A stretch of 64,000 nt of DNA from Marchantia polymorpha subsp. ruderalis (GCA_037833965.1 AP031354.1:3264001-3328000); one strand, 5' to 3'; shown: positions 50,163-62,980, counted from the stretch's first letter. The notes: generated by a model not told the origin, from the letters alone. Program-made: numbers and translations.

Positions 50163-53100
50163 TGTAAACATCTTTAGTTAGTTAGAACTGTAAGACCGGG
50201 TGTTGCACATATGTACTAAGTCTTAGAAGTGGTCAAGGGAATAAGGATGATTAGCCAAGGCATAGCTAAGACTAGCTAGTTATGACTAAACTAGTTAGTT
50301 ATAACTAAGTTTATCTAGTCATGACTAAGTTTAGCTACAATGTCTATAGTTGGCGGAGTAATTAGCGGAGTTCTAGAAGAATGGAGTGAGCACTTCTATT
50401 TTGTCTTTTACAAGGAGTGAGCACTTCTATTTTGTCTTATACAAAAGTTCTAGATTCCAAGGGATTAGATATTTGACTAGAAGCTTGGATTTGATTGGTT
50501 TGACTAAATGTATGAAAGATGATTGGCTAGACTAAGTCTAATGTTGACTTAGTGGCTAGGAAGCTTGTAGAAGTTTAAAAGCTTCCAATGGCATGTCGCC
50601 ACCTCAACCTTGGATTCCGGAAGCTTCTAGAAGGTTTAGGTAGGCCAATGGCATGTTGCCACGTAGAGAAGGTTAGTCAAACTTACCTAGGTAAAAGTAA
50701 GTTAGGAGAAATTACCACATGTTACTATGGTAACTTCTCAAGTAGTATAAATAGAGAGGTAGAGTAGCACCTCTCAAGCAAGTTTGGAGAGTCATGTGTG
50801 AGGACTTGTTTCAGTAATGAAGGAGTGAAGTTTTTGAGTATCTTGGAGTATCGACGTGTGTTTGCATTTATGTGAAGAGGGTGATGTGAGGAGAGTTGTG
50901 TGTGAGTTGGAGTGATACATGAGAGTTTGTAAGAGAAGGTGTTTGGGACATGAGTGAGAGTATGAATCTTAGTCTTCTAGAACCATGATGCGCTACCACA
51001 AAGCCATCAGAGGTAAACCTGAGTGAGAGTCAGCCCGGAGGTTGCAGAACTAAAGTAGAGGTTACTTTGAATATTGATGTAGATACTTTAGTGTGCACTA
51101 GTCATAGCTGCCACGTAAGCGATCCGCGCACTTGGTAGGTACAGAGTGGATGTGTTAGTTGACAGTGCCACGTCAGCAATCCGTGTGCTTGTAGGTAAGG
51201 ATTGAATGTGTTAGTTAGTGTGTTAGTTGGGTGCGCCACGTCAGCGATCCGTGTGCTTGTTAGGGTTATCCGCCACGTCATCCATCCACTAGGAGTGGGA
51301 TGGATGGTGGAGATTAGATCTTATCACCTTGTACTTGTTGGTGAGAGCTATATAAGAGAGAGTAGAACCATTGTTGGTATCTCTCATCTCCATTACTCTT
51401 TGTGAAGAAGAAGGATGGATCCATGAGACTATGTATCGATTATCGCGGGTTGAATGAGCAAACGGTGAAAAAAAATATCCATTACCTCGTATGGATGATT
51501 TGTTTGATCAACTTCAAGGAGCGAAGTACTTCACCAAGCTAGATTTGAGAAGCGGTTACAATCAGATTCGAATTGCACATGAAGATGTTCACAAGACAGC
51601 TTTTCGTACTAGGTATGGACACTTTGAGTATCCAGTGATGCCTTTTGGTCTCACTAATGCACCAGCTACATTCATGGGATTGATGAACGATATCTTTCGC
51701 CCTTATCTAGATAAATCTGTCATTGTTTTTCTAGATGATATATTGGTGTATAGCAAAACTTTGAGTGATCATAGAAGTCATTTACGAGAGGTACTTCAAG
51801 TTTTAAGAGACAATCAATTGTATGCCAAAGCTTCAAAATGTGAATTTGGCAAGTCAGAAGTAGATTACTTGGGTCATAGAGTTACACCTACAGGAATCCA
51901 AGTGATGAGTGAGAAGATAGATGCCATTCAGAAATGGATAGCACCTGAGGATCAAACTCAATTGAAGAGTTTTCTAGGGCTCACTGGATTCTATCGTAGA
52001 TTTGTGAAAGGTTTTGCTCGACTAGCTCAGGCCTTGACTTCCATGTTAGGGAAAGGTCAGAAATGGAGATGGGGAACAGCTCAAGAGTTAGCTTTTCAAG
52101 CATTGAAAGATGCTTTGTTACACGCACCTATTCTCAAGTGGTATGATCCTAACCGTTCTATCAAGTTGGCCACTGACACATCAGGTACAACAGTAGGGGG
52201 CATACTTCAACAAGAATGGGAGTATGGATGACATCCAGTTGCTTTCTATTCTCGAAAGTTGATGGCGGCGGAACAAAATTATCACACGACAGAACGGGAG
52301 GAGTTAGCTATCGTGTTGGCAACCAAACATTGGAAGCATTATTTGGGTGATAAGGAGTTTGTGGTGGAGACTGATCATAAACCCTTGGTTTATTTGGAAA
52401 CTCAGAAGGATCTGTCCAAACGACAAATTCGATGGGCAGAGTGGCGTCAACGCTTCAACATGAAGATTGTGTACGTGGAGGGAAAGAAGCAACTTGCAGA
52501 TGCTTTCACACGCATGCCTTGTTTGAATCATGTTGCAGATGTAAAAATTCAGGCGGATTGGTGGAGCAAGATGTCACAAGCCACAAAGGAGGATGAAGAA
52601 ATCACTCGGGCACTACAAACTGGAAAGGCAGAGAAATCTTGAGGTTTGGCGTTTTACAATCAGCGTATATGGATTCCACAAGATCATGATTTGCGCACAA
52701 TGATTTTGGAATTTGCATATAACAATTCTGTTAATGCATCCACAAAAGTGTCTCCATTTTTTCTTATGTATGGAGCTCATGCTATAACTCCTTCAAGTTT
52801 GATGAGACTTCCCAAAGGAGAGGAGTTTTCGACCAAAGTTGCAGCAGTCAACAAATTCGTGGAGCATATTCACCGAGGACTACATCAAGCCAAGGAGAAG
52901 TTGGTGATAGCTCAAAATCGGCAAAAGCAGCATGTTGATGCTCATCGTAGAGAAGTGATTTTTGAGGTTGGAGATCATGTTTGGTTATCTACAATGAATT
53001 TGTCTCTTGTAGGAACACCAAAGTTAAACCGTAGGTTCATTGGTCCATTTTTGGTTTTGAAGCGTGTTGGTGAAGTGTCATACAAGTTGGAACTTTCGTC

Positions 53101-53835
53101 ACATATGAAAATACATCTAGTATTTCATGTGTCACGATTGCGAAAACATGTACCACGACCAAAACAATTCACCAACCAACCAGCACCACCTCCTCTTCCA
53201 ACCTTGATAGCAGATCATGAGGAGTTTGAGATAAAAAAGATACTCAAGAAACGTATTCGAGGTCATAAATATCCCAAAGTAGAGTATTTGATTCAATGGA
53301 AAGGCTATCCATCGTATGAATCAACTTGGGAACCAGCTAAAAATTTAGCAAATGCACCTTTGATAGTTAAGGAGTTTGAACGTATGTGCAACGAGGACGT
53401 TGCTCTTAAAAGGAGGGAGGTTTGTAACCATCTTTAGTTAGTTAGAACTAAAGTAGAGGTTACTTTGAATATTGATGTAGATACTTTAGTGTGCACTAGT
53501 CATAGCTGCCACGTAAGCGATCCGTGCACTTGGTAGGTACAGAGTGGATGTGTTAGTTGACAGTGCCACGTCAGCAATCCGTGTGCTTGTAGGTAAGGAT
53601 TGAATGTGTTAGTTAGTGTGTTAGTTGGGTGCGCCACGTCAGCGATCCGTGTGCTTGTTAGGGTTATCCGCCACGTCATCCATCCACTAGGAGTGGGATG
53701 GATGGTGGGGATTAGATCTTATCACCTTGTACTTGTTGGTGAGAGCTATATAAGGGAGAGGAGAATCATTGTTGGTATCTTCAGAGTTAACGTTTCTATC
53801 TTCGAGTGAACTTCTCTCTAAACCCTAGTGTTACA
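50163..53835 (+). mobile_element. Deleted copy of the Ty3/Gypsy chromovirus family (copy 2), inserted in the LINE
   Basis: The left LTR starts at 50163 and the right LTR is 53423-53835. A perfect target duplication ACCAG flanks the whole (50158-50162 and 53836-53840). The interior keeps reverse transcriptase, RNase H, the end of integrase and the chromodomain, nearly identical to the complete copy. Gag and protease are missing. It is broken and cannot move on its own, with several breaks. Its left LTR contains a nested insertion of another element. Both LTRs are close in sequence, so the insertion is young. Confidence 0.92.
50189..51045 (+). mobile_element. Solo LTR-like insertion nested in the left LTR of copy 2
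   Basis: The 420-bp LTR is interrupted after AGAAC by about 857 bp starting TGTAAGACCGGG and ending CGGAGGTTGCA, after which AGAAC follows again, indicating a short target duplication. It has a TATA-like AGTATAAATAG near 50735, no coding frame, and internal repeats: GTGAGCACTTCTATTTTGTC twice near 50385-50425, and CTAGTTATGACTAA-type palindromes near 50275-50335. The TGTAAGACC start is common in Gypsy LTRs. It is younger than copy 2. Confidence 0.75.
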
Positions 53836-53840
53836 ACCAG

Positions 53841-56106
53841 AAGATCGCACACTTTTGACGATTGACGATCAAACCTTAGGCATTGCCGAAGTCGTTGAAA
53901 AGATCAAAGGCAGTCGTAAGGTACTGCCAGGCTCCAAACAGCGAGAAGGTGATGTCGTCTGCGTAGTGCGTTTAAATTTGTTGGACATTGGGGTCCGGCA
54001 GCCGATTGACCTTCAAGGTGCCCTGCCGGACTTCGTATCGTGCTGTTGTTGACAATGCCTCTGTCACTATGATGTACAAATATGGTACAAGAGGCACCCG
54101 TGACGAATTTCACGGCAGATCGCAAAACTTCTTGAGCAAGCTCTGTTGATAAACACCGCTGCCTTCTCATCCTTTAGAAGCATCTTCACCATGCAAGTAA
54201 AGCTAACTGGCAGTCCCATGCGACTCATGACTCCGAGTTCACTTAGTAATAGGTCTTAGAAAAGTCCAATTTAAGCATGGCTAAGGGCTGCTCTGATGTC
54301 TTCGCCCAACCCACCGTTTTGTGCATGACCATCACTCAATCCAATATAAATCTAATGATGATGGGAGAAACGCGGATTGACTATCGTGTATTACTTCGTT
54401 GAGGAATTTTTGCAGTCTGATCTGCAAAGCCTTGGCCAGTACCTTATACGCAGTGTTTAATAATGTGATGGGTCGCCAGTTCTTCAGCATCTCGAGATCA
54501 CCGTCTTTAGGGAGGAGCACAATGAATCTCGAGTTCATGCCAGATGGAAGTTTCTGATTGGTGATTGTAGTGGCAACCATCTTGATGAAGTCTTTTCTGA
54601 TCAGACTCTAAAAGTGCTTGTAAAATTCAACAACAGCCCCGACTAGGCCGAGACTCTTGTCCGACGCCATCGCTTTGATTGTCGTGTGTAGTTACTAGAC
54701 GGTGGGCGGAGCGCCCAATGTGTGGAGATCTTTGGCAGAGAACTGGCTCCGTAAGGTCGGTTGGGAGCCATCTAAAATCCTAGTTGTTGATGTCTCGTGC
54801 TCTAGCCTAGAATCCACCGTCGCGTAGAGCTTTTGGTAATATTCCACGATCTACCGTTTCAAGCCCTCACGATTTGTTACCCGCTGACCTTGGCTGTCGC
54901 GGAGATTTGTAATAGGCGCTGTTTCATTCCGGTCTCGCACCGCCAGGAAGAGTTCCTTGCTAACCAAGACCCTCGTTAGCTTCCATTCCATCCTAGTTCG
55001 GATCTTTTTTCCAGCAAGTTTCATACTCTGGTACCCTTCTAACTTAAGGCAACAGTCGCTCCGTTTGGCAAGTAGTCTATCATCCTCTGGCGCCATTTGT
55101 GCCTCTCGAGTGGCGTTCTTGAGGTCCTGGATCAAGCCCTCTTCAACAGCCTTGAAAGCCCCGGCCTTAAGTTAGCAGTATCCCCCGTAGAATCGTACCA
55201 CACGGCACATTTTAGCAAAGAATGAGAGCTCCGGACCTGAGTCATTCCATATGCGTGTAATCATGGGTGTGGCTTCCTTGAACCACAAGATATTCATCTT
55301 CCATTGTGATTGGCGGGCTAGTTGCGCTTCGACTTGAATCGTGGTATGAACCGGAAGATGATATGATCTTGTGATATCAGATTTTACAGTGTAATGAAGG
55401 AGCGAACGACCAAGAGTCACGTGGTGTTGTTGGAATATATACACTATGTCGAGTCGGGCCAAAGATCTAGCCGCACCTCCACGACTGTTTTCCCATGTGA
55501 ACTTCAAGCTGCCTTGCAATCGCGGATTTTTTTCCACTTGTAGTGCGGGCTTCATGGCATTTAACAAGATGCGCTCTCTGATATGACTCATGTAGGCATC
55601 CTTCCGAGTCTTATCTGCCCGAAATTCTACCATATTAAAGTCACAGAGTAGTATCCATCTACAAGTATGGGAGAGGTCTTGGGCCATCAACTCCCAAACA
55701 AGACAGCGTGGCGGGGACTCATTTGGAGCGTATACATTTGCTATGGCAACATCATCGCCTGGAAGTCCTCGTAAGATGAGCCATTGTACCTGTTAGGGAG
55801 AATGGCACATGTCACTTCAATTTGCCGAGCCCACCTATGATGGACCAGCGTAAGAACGCCTTCACACCCTGCTCCCGAATCTTGGGCCAAGTGACCGTAA
55901 CCTACCGATGCTTCAAGCCTGAATGTCGTGGCGTTTCTACAAATTCGTTCTCCTAGCTGTGTTAGAACAGATCCTCATGCCTTGTGTTCTTGTATCGCCA
56001 AAATATCTAGAGAGTTGCGGTGAGCCATGGTATATGCCTTCATGGTGTCCACCGCTGCATCCTCATTCATCCCTCTCGCATTAAAGGTAATCAGTTGTAG
56101 TTTCAT
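53841..56106 (-). pseudogene. LINE ORF2, endonuclease and reverse transcriptase part
   Basis: The ATG at 56106 opens an APE-type endonuclease, and an early stop follows the EHKA residues. Further pieces at 55172-55690 carry WILLCDFNMVE (the GDFN-like site) and a conserved LARLD; 54851-55135 is the linker; 54332-54580 holds RT motifs including NWRPITLLN and QSAFLP. A YADDITFSLFG block follows near 53960. The copy-2 Ty3 element interrupts the frame soon after this. Confidence 0.8.
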
Positions 56107-56381
56107 TCTTCACCTGAAGGGAAAGCGTCCCTGCCGCTGGTAGAAATTGGTAACATGAACTCCCATACATCGTACAGTGATGTCGTCCCGCTTGGCGGGT
56201 GAGGTGCGCTGGCAAGCGGCGGTTAGAAGGTTCCTGACTGATAAACCAAGCAAGAGTCTAGACTACTCTTTGGTACGAGTTGGTGCCATCAAGGAGAAGG
56301 CCACTATTCCTTGGACTTGAGAGTCCACCGTGACTATCTGAGGCGTGCTCACTTGCTCTAGAGTAGAGCTCGTTTCGGGAG

Positions 56382-56798
56382 TCATAGAGAGAAAGGACGC
56401 ACACTCATGACGAATTGCTGTGGAGAGTCCTGGAGGAGCTTGGCGATATACTCAAAAATTTCCTCTTCAACAAAGGCTTCTAAATGCACAAGCGGTGGCT
56501 GTGGCAGTGATTGCCTATCCGGAGATGCCAAGGAATCTTCAATCTGCAGATTTGGGTCTGCAACCTGTGTAGCTACAGTATTACCAGAGGTTGATTGTGG
56601 CGATAGTTGTTGTGGGCTCGGCTCTACATCATTTGGTGAGTCTTGATAGCCGGTGGTTGGTGCTGGCAGCACCAGATCTAGGGTGAGTCTTGATTCGCCG
56701 TTAGAGTAGTGATTGCCACTACTCTCAGTAGCATTCATTGAATCATAGGTTGTATAAGATGGAACAAATGCTTCAGCCATCTCCATATCTGCGATCAC
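56382..56798 (-). pseudogene. LINE ORF1-like fragment
   Basis: An open frame rich in S, T, P and Q lies just upstream (in LINE sense) of the endonuclease ORF. Beyond the Ty3 insertion the flank at 62872-62910 continues in the same frame on the minus strand (ATG at 62910, TNDITVSIEAPTP). No zinc knuckle or RRM was recognised, so the ORF1 name rests on position. Confidence 0.5.
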
Positions 56799-56805
56799 CG
56801 GCGTT

Positions 56806-57225
56806 TGTAACCATCTTTAGTTAGTTAGAACTAAAGTAGAGGTTACTCTGAATATTGATGTAGATACTTTAGTGTGCACTAGTCATAGCTGCCACGTCAG
56901 CGATCCGCGCACTTGGTAGGTACAGAGTGGATGTGTTAGTTGACAGTGCCACGTCAGCAATCCGTGTGCTTGTAGCTAAGGATTGAGTGTGTTAGTTAGT
57001 GTGTTAGTTGGGTGCGCCACGTCAGCGATCCGTGTGCTTGTTAGGGTTATCCGCCACGTCATCCATCCACTAGGAGTGGTATGGATGGTGGGGATTAGAT
57101 CTTATCACCTTGTACTTGTTGGTGAGAGCTATATAAGGGAGAGGAGAACCATTGTTGGTATCTCTCATCTTCAGAGTTTACGTTTCTATCTTCGAGTGAA
57201 CTTCTCTCTAAACCCTAGTGTTACA
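56806..57225 (+). repeat. Left LTR of copy 3
   Basis: It starts TGTAACC and ends GTTACA. GCCACGTCA occurs four times (56891, 56948, 57016, 57053), followed by a TATATAAGG box at 57130. U3 therefore looks like a promoter with clustered bZIP-type ACGT boxes. The first three boxes sit in diverged repeats with AGC(A/G)ATCCG after the box. Confidence 0.95.
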
Positions 57226-57238
57226 ATGGTATCAGAGC

Positions 57239-57839
57239 GACCTTGCTCTTTCCTTGAGTGTGGATTACCCCTCATGGAATAGCAAGTGAGTGATGATGGA
57301 GTGTAGTCTTGAGAGTGTATAGAGGCTGGCAGAGGTCATTCATCTGCATGTAGAGAGAGGTGGAAGGGGGACATTGTGTTTTTGCAGATATGGACGGGAT
57401 TGACAGGAATCCAGTACCGCACTGGCCAATTCCTAACCTATTCGATATTCACCTTCGTTGCATGGAGAAACATCATTTTCGGATGTACCTTGTGGCTTGT
57501 TGGGGTGCAGATTTTATGACTAGAGTGATGGAGTCAAGAGTGCCACTGATTCTTCCAATAGTTACTTTTGGAGAGACTTGGGATTGTACTATATACATTC
57601 TATACTGATTGTTTCATGGATTTGAATCGCGAACCACCTGTCCCGGTTCGATTCAGCACTTATGTAGAGATTAGAACAGTATATAGACAGAAGAGGATAT
57701 GGAGAGATTTTCTTGTGAGGAATTATGGAGAGGAGTACTATAGAGCTGTGATAGAGTCACCTGCACCTTTTGTGACTCCTTTGTTGAGAGGTCACATAGT
57801 GATTATACTCACTTTGTATTAGAGGGAGTGTGAAAAAGC
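57239..57839 (+). other. Long leader of copy 3, between primer site and gag
   Basis: About 600 bases separate the primer-binding site from the gag start. The segment is also present and very similar in copy 1. It has protein-like stretches (for example LVACWGADFMTRVMESRVP), so it may once have encoded something ahead of gag, or it may be a structured packaging leader. No known domain was recognised. Confidence 0.5.
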
Positions 57840-59003
57840 ATGGGAACATCAATTGATATGGGTGAGGTTCTCAATGCAATCATGGCAGAGATGAAGGAGT
57901 TGAGAAAAGCGATAGTAGATGGGCATACCAAGCAGCAAGCCATGGAAGATAAAATCTTTGCATTAGAGAGTGAGAAAGTAGAGAGAGAGAGAGTTGGAGA
58001 GATGGAAGTTGAACTTCAAGTTCAAGCTTCCCAAGTTCAGCCAGAACCAACTCCTATTGATGCAGCAGAGGCAAATATGAGACGTCTTCAAGAGATTGAA
58101 GATCAAGCAAATCTTTTGCTTCGAATGGGAAAATCCTGTAAGGTGGAAGCTTACAAAGGGAGTAGAGCAATGGGAGTGTTAGAGGGATGGATTATGAGGA
58201 TGAATATTCATTTATCCCATTTTCATGTTTGTGATTATATTGCAGGATTGTTCATGAGATCTTATCTTACGGATAAGGCTCTCACATGGTACACAACATG
58301 GGAGAGAATGCTTTCAGAACGAGGTGCTACCATTTCGTGGAGTGGAATGCAGGAAGGACTTCTGCAAAATTTTCAAGCGGTGGATTCTCTTCAAACTGCA
58401 AGAATGAAGTTGTGGGATCTGAAGCAGAAAGGAGGTATTCATGAGTACATTGAAGAATTTCGTGATCTTCAAGTATCTATCATGGATATGAGTGGAGCTG
58501 AAGCCTTGGACGTGTTCAAACGAGGCTTGAAAGATCGAATTCGAAAGGAGGTGATGGTAAGCAATCCATCTATTGTGAATGAAGCAATCGCAATTCCTCA
58601 ACGAATTTCAGGTGCTTTTGGTGTCACACACGGTGAGCCAGTGAGCAATTTTAGAGATCCATCTGGTCCAACACCGATGGAGTTGGGAAACCTTCGACGT
58701 AGAGAAGGTTTTGCACCAACAAGAGGACCACCACCAAGATTTGGAGGTGAGATTAGGCGACCAGGAGTTCCAAATTTGCAAGAAGGTTATGCAAATAATG
58801 GAATGGTTCGAGGAGGAGCTGGAGTTCGTGACAATCGCCAATGCTATGCATGTGGACGAATGGGCCACATAGCCAAGTTTTGTCGAGTTCGGCCGACACA
58901 ACAAGGAGGACGGCCCATGCAGCGACGACCGTTCAACAATATGGAGGGAATAGAGTATGAAGAGGTGGAGGAAGCTGTTTCGGGAAACGAAGATCACCAG
59001 TAA
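57840..59003 (+). mobile_element. gag region of copy 3
   Basis: The frame encodes about 387 aa: a coiled-coil N-terminus, the Ty3-type capsid region around ALTWYTTWERM and LWDLKQKGGIHEYIEEF, a basic proline- and arginine-rich linker, and a nucleocapsid zinc knuckle CYACGRMGHIAKFC. Order and spacing are those of plant chromoviruses. In living members of the family gag forms the intracellular particle. Confidence 0.93.
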
Positions 59004-59005
59004 TC

Positions 59006-62000
59006 TTGCCTCGCGGCCTTACTGGTTCTACAAAGCGAAGAAAAGGCGAGGTTGGAAGGAAGCAATGGTTGGGAGCTCATGGAAGGAGTAAGAAGCAGGC
59101 TCAACTCATTGTCACTGATGGTTTCATGGAAGGACACAAGGTGAGAGTTTTAATTGATCTTGGAGCAACTGAGAATTTTCTATCAAGGAGTGTTGCTATG
59201 AAGTTAGGTTTGATGTTGATGAAGGACGTGAGTGAAGAAGTTGAATTGCCAAACGGGCAAACTGAAGTGATAGAAACACTACCACGGAGTGTAGAATTAT
59301 CCATAGGTAGATACAAGGAGAGCATTGAATGGAGAGTAATTCGTTTAGCTCGGTATGATGTCATCCTTGGAATGCCATGGATGGAACAATATAATCCGAA
59401 GGTAGATTGGAGAAGAAAAGTGATTACAAGTAGTGGATGGAAGATCTATGGAGATAGAATTAGATCTCAGAATAGGAATTTACCCCTCTTTGTGATGGGT
59501 ACAGCATCCATTTCTAGAGATGATGTATGTTTCCTTGGACTTATAAGAGATATTGGGTCCACGGACAAACCTTACATCCCGGAGTCCTTGAACGACATTT
59601 TTATGGAGTATAAAGATGTTTTTCCAGATGATCTACCTGCAGGATTACCACCAAAGAGGCGAGTTGATCACAAGATTGAGGTGATACCTGGAAGTACACC
59701 AACTTGCAAAGCTCCATATCGTTTGGCTCCAAACGAATTGGAAGAATGCAAAGCTCAAGTGGAGGAGATGTTGACCAAGGGATTCATTCAACCAAGTGTT
59801 TCGCCTTATGGAGCTCCAGTACTCTTTGTGAAGAAGAAGGATGGATCCATGAGACTATGTATCGATTATCGCGGGTTGAATGAGCAAACGGTGAAAAAAA
59901 ATATCCATTACCTCGTATGGATGATTTGTTTGATCAACTTCAAGGAGCGAAGTACTTCACCAAGCTAGATTTGAGAAGCGGTTACAATCAGATTCGAATT
60001 GCACATGAAGATGTTCACAAGACAGCTTTTCGTACTAGGTATGGACACTTTGAGTATCCAGTGATGCCTTTTGGTCTCACTAATGCACCAGCTACATTCA
60101 TGGGATTGATGAACGATATCTTTCGCCCTTATCTAGATAAATCTGTCATTGTTTTTCTAGATGATATATTGGTGTATAGCAAAACTTTGAGTGATCATAG
60201 AAGTCATTTACGAGAGGTACTTCAAGTTTTAAGAGACAATCAATTGTATGCCAAAGCTTCAAAATGTGAATTTGGCAAGTCAGAAGTAGATTACTTGGGT
60301 CATAGAGTTACACCTACAGGAATCCAAGTGATGAGTGAGAAGATAGATGCCATTCAGAAATGGATAGCACCTGAGGATCAAACTCAATTGAAGAGTTTTC
60401 TAGGGCTCACTGGATTCTATCGTAGATTTGTGAAAGGTTTTGCTCGACTAGCTCAGGCCTTGACTTCCATGTTAGGGAAAGGTCAGAAATGGAGATGGGG
60501 AACAGCTCAAGAGTTAGCTTTTCAAGCATTGAAAGATGCTTTGTTACACGCACCTATTCTCAAGTGGTATGATCCTAACCGTTCTATCAAGTTGGCCACT
60601 GACACATCAGGTACAACAGTAGGGGGCATACTTCAACAAGAATGGGAGTATGGATGGCATCCAGTTGCTTTCTATTCTCGAAAGTTGATGGCGGCGGAAC
60701 AAAATTATCACACGACAGAACGGGAGGAGTTAGCTATCGTGTTGGCAACCAAACATTGGAAGCATTATTTGGGTGATAAGGAGTTTGTGGTGGAGACTGA
60801 TCATAAACCCTTGGTTTATTTGGAAACTCAGAAGGATCTGTCCAAACGACAAATTCGATGGGCAGAGTGGCGTCAACGCTTCAACATGAAGATTGTGTAC
60901 GTGGAGGGGAAGAAGCAACTTGCAGATGCTCTCACACGCATGCCTTGTTTGAATCATGTTGCAGAAGTGAAAATTCAGGCGGATTGGTGGAGCAAGATGT
61001 CACAAGCCACAAAGGAGGATGAAGAGATCACTCGAGCACTACAAACTGGAAAGGCAGAGAAATCTCGAGGTTTGGCGTTTTACAATCAGCGTATATGGAT
61101 TCCACAAGATCAGGATTTGCGCACAATGATTTTGGCAGAAAGTCATGATACAGCCATTGCAGGTCATGTGGGAGTGGAGAAAACCGTGGAGAGTATACAA
61201 CGAGTGTACTATTGGCCCAAAATACGTGAGGATGTGGAGTCTTACGTTCGAAGTTGTGTTGCTTGTCAACAAAACAAGGCAAGTAATCAAAAACCAGCGG
61301 GTTTATTACAATCTCTTCCTATTCCCGAACAGCGGTGGGAACATGTCACCATGGATCTTGTATGTGAGTTACCAAGGACTTCGTTAGGACATGATTCAGT
61401 GGTGGTTTTTGTGTACAAATTGAGCAAGATGATTCACATCAGGCCAACCACAAAAACAGTAACAGCTCCACAACTAGCTCAATTGTATCTAGATGCAGTT
61501 TTTGTGAATCATGGCTTAAGCAAAGTGTTAATCACGGATAGAGGTACTCACTTCACTAGTTTATTTTGGAAAACTTTGTTTAGTTTTTTCAAAACAAAAC
61601 TAGCAATGTCAACGGCCTATCACCCTCAAACTGATGGACAAACTGAGAGGGCAAATAGAACCATAGAGGATATGCTACGAGCATTCACATTAGAAGAGCA
61701 AGAAGAGTGGGACAACCTTTTGCCACTTGTGGAATTTGCATATAACAATTCTGTTAATGCATCCACAAAAGTGTCTCCATTTTTTCTTATGTATGGAGCT
61801 CATCCGATAACTCCTTCAAGTTTGATGAGACTTCCGAAAGGAGAGGAGTTTTCGACCAAAGTTGCAGCAGTCAACGAATTCGTGGAGCATATTCACCGAG
61901 GACTACATCAGGCCAAAGAGAAGTTGGTGATAGCTCAAAATCGGCAAAAGCAGCATGTTGATGCTCATCGTAGAGAAGTGATTTTTGAGGTTGGAGATCA

Positions 62001-62433
62001 TGTTTGGTTATCTACAACGAATTTGTCTCTTGTAGGAACACCAAAGTTAAACCCTAGGTTCATTGGTCCATTTTTGGTTTTGAAGCGTGTTGGTGAAGTG
62101 TCATACAAGTTGGAACTTCCGTCACATATGAAAATACATCCAGTATTTCATGTGTCACGATTGCGAAAACATGTACCACGACCAAAACAATTCACCAACC
62201 AACCAGCACCACCTCCTCTTCCAACCTTGATAGCAGATCATGAGGAGTTTGAGGTAAAAAAGATACTCAAGAAACGTATTCGAGGTCATAAATATCCCAA
62301 AGTAGAGTATTTGATTCAATGGAAAGGCTATCCATCGTATGAATCAACTTGGGAACCAGCTAAAAATTTAGCAAATGCACCTTTGATAGTTCAGGAGTTT
62401 GAACGTATGTGCAACGAGGACGTTGCTCTTTAA
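59006..62433 (+). mobile_element. pol region of copy 3 (PR-RT-RH-IN-chromodomain)
   Basis: The order is protease, reverse transcriptase (FLDDILVYS), RNase H (TDHKPLVY), integrase with an HHCC zinc region and a DDE core ([24 protein letters not shown]), and a C-terminal chromodomain ([17 protein letters not shown]). The chromodomain places it in the chromovirus branch of Ty3/Gypsy, whose members often insert in heterochromatin. The region looks young and is nearly intact. Confidence 0.93.
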
Positions 62434-62446
62434 AAGGAGGGAGGTT

Positions 62447-62866
62447 TGTAACCATCTTTAGTTAGTTAGAACTAAAGTAGAGGTTACTCTGAATATTGAT
62501 GTAGATACTTTAGTGTGCACTAGTCATAGCTGCCACGTAAGCGATCCGTGCACTTGGTAGGTACAGAGTGGATGTGTTAGTTGACAGTGCCACGTCAGCA
62601 ATCCGTGTGCTTGTAGGTAAGGATTGAATGTGTTAGTTAGTGTGTTAGTTGGGTGCGCCACGTCAGCGATCCGTGTGCTTGTTAGGGTTATCCGCCACGT
62701 CATCCATCCACTAGGAGTGGTATGGATGGTGGGGATTAGATCTTATCACCTTGTACTTGTTGGTGAGAGCTATATAAGGGAGAGGAGAACCATTGTTGGT
62801 ATCTCTCATCTTCAGAGTTTACGTTTCTATCTTCGAGTGAACTTCTCTCTAAACCCTAGTGTTACA
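62447..62866 (+). repeat. Right LTR of copy 3
   Basis: Same length and ends as the left LTR, preceded by a purine-rich tract (AAAAGGAGGGAGG). It differs from the left LTR at about four positions, three of which match the right LTR of copy 2. Confidence 0.95.
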
Positions 62867-62884
62867 GCGTTGGTGCTTCTATAG

Positions 62885-62980
62885 ACACTGTTATGTCATT
62901 TGTAGTCATGTTTTGAATGTTGGATATGAGGCTATGTCATTTGTTGTCATGTTTTGAATGTTGGATATGAGGCATGTCGC
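62885..62980. repeat. Tandem duplication at the LINE 5' side
   Basis: Two nearly identical units share TGTCATTTGT(A/T)GTCATG and TTTTGAATGTTGGATATGAG. They lie where the 5' part of the LINE should be and could be 5' monomers or a local duplication. Confidence 0.7.

Larger units (their letters stand above)
56806..62866 (+). mobile_element. Near-complete Ty3/Gypsy chromovirus (copy 3), inserted in the LINE
   Basis: 6061 bp with two 420-bp LTRs and a perfect target duplication GCGTT (56801-56805 and 62867-62871). Parts in order: primer-binding site TGGTATCAGAGC at 57227 (initiator-Met type), leader of about 600 bp, gag with a CCHC knuckle, protease, reverse transcriptase, RNase H, integrase, chromodomain and a purine-rich tract just before the right LTR. 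It looks almost whole, with about one break in the pol reading frame. The LTRs differ at about 4 of 420 sites by eye, suggesting insertion within roughly the last million years under usual plant rates (assumed). Confidence 0.97.

Noticed and set aside
55172-55690. Minus-strand frame as a host gene
   Set aside because: Its motifs (DFN, FTW, LARLD) are those of a LINE endonuclease and it lies in order with RT sequence.
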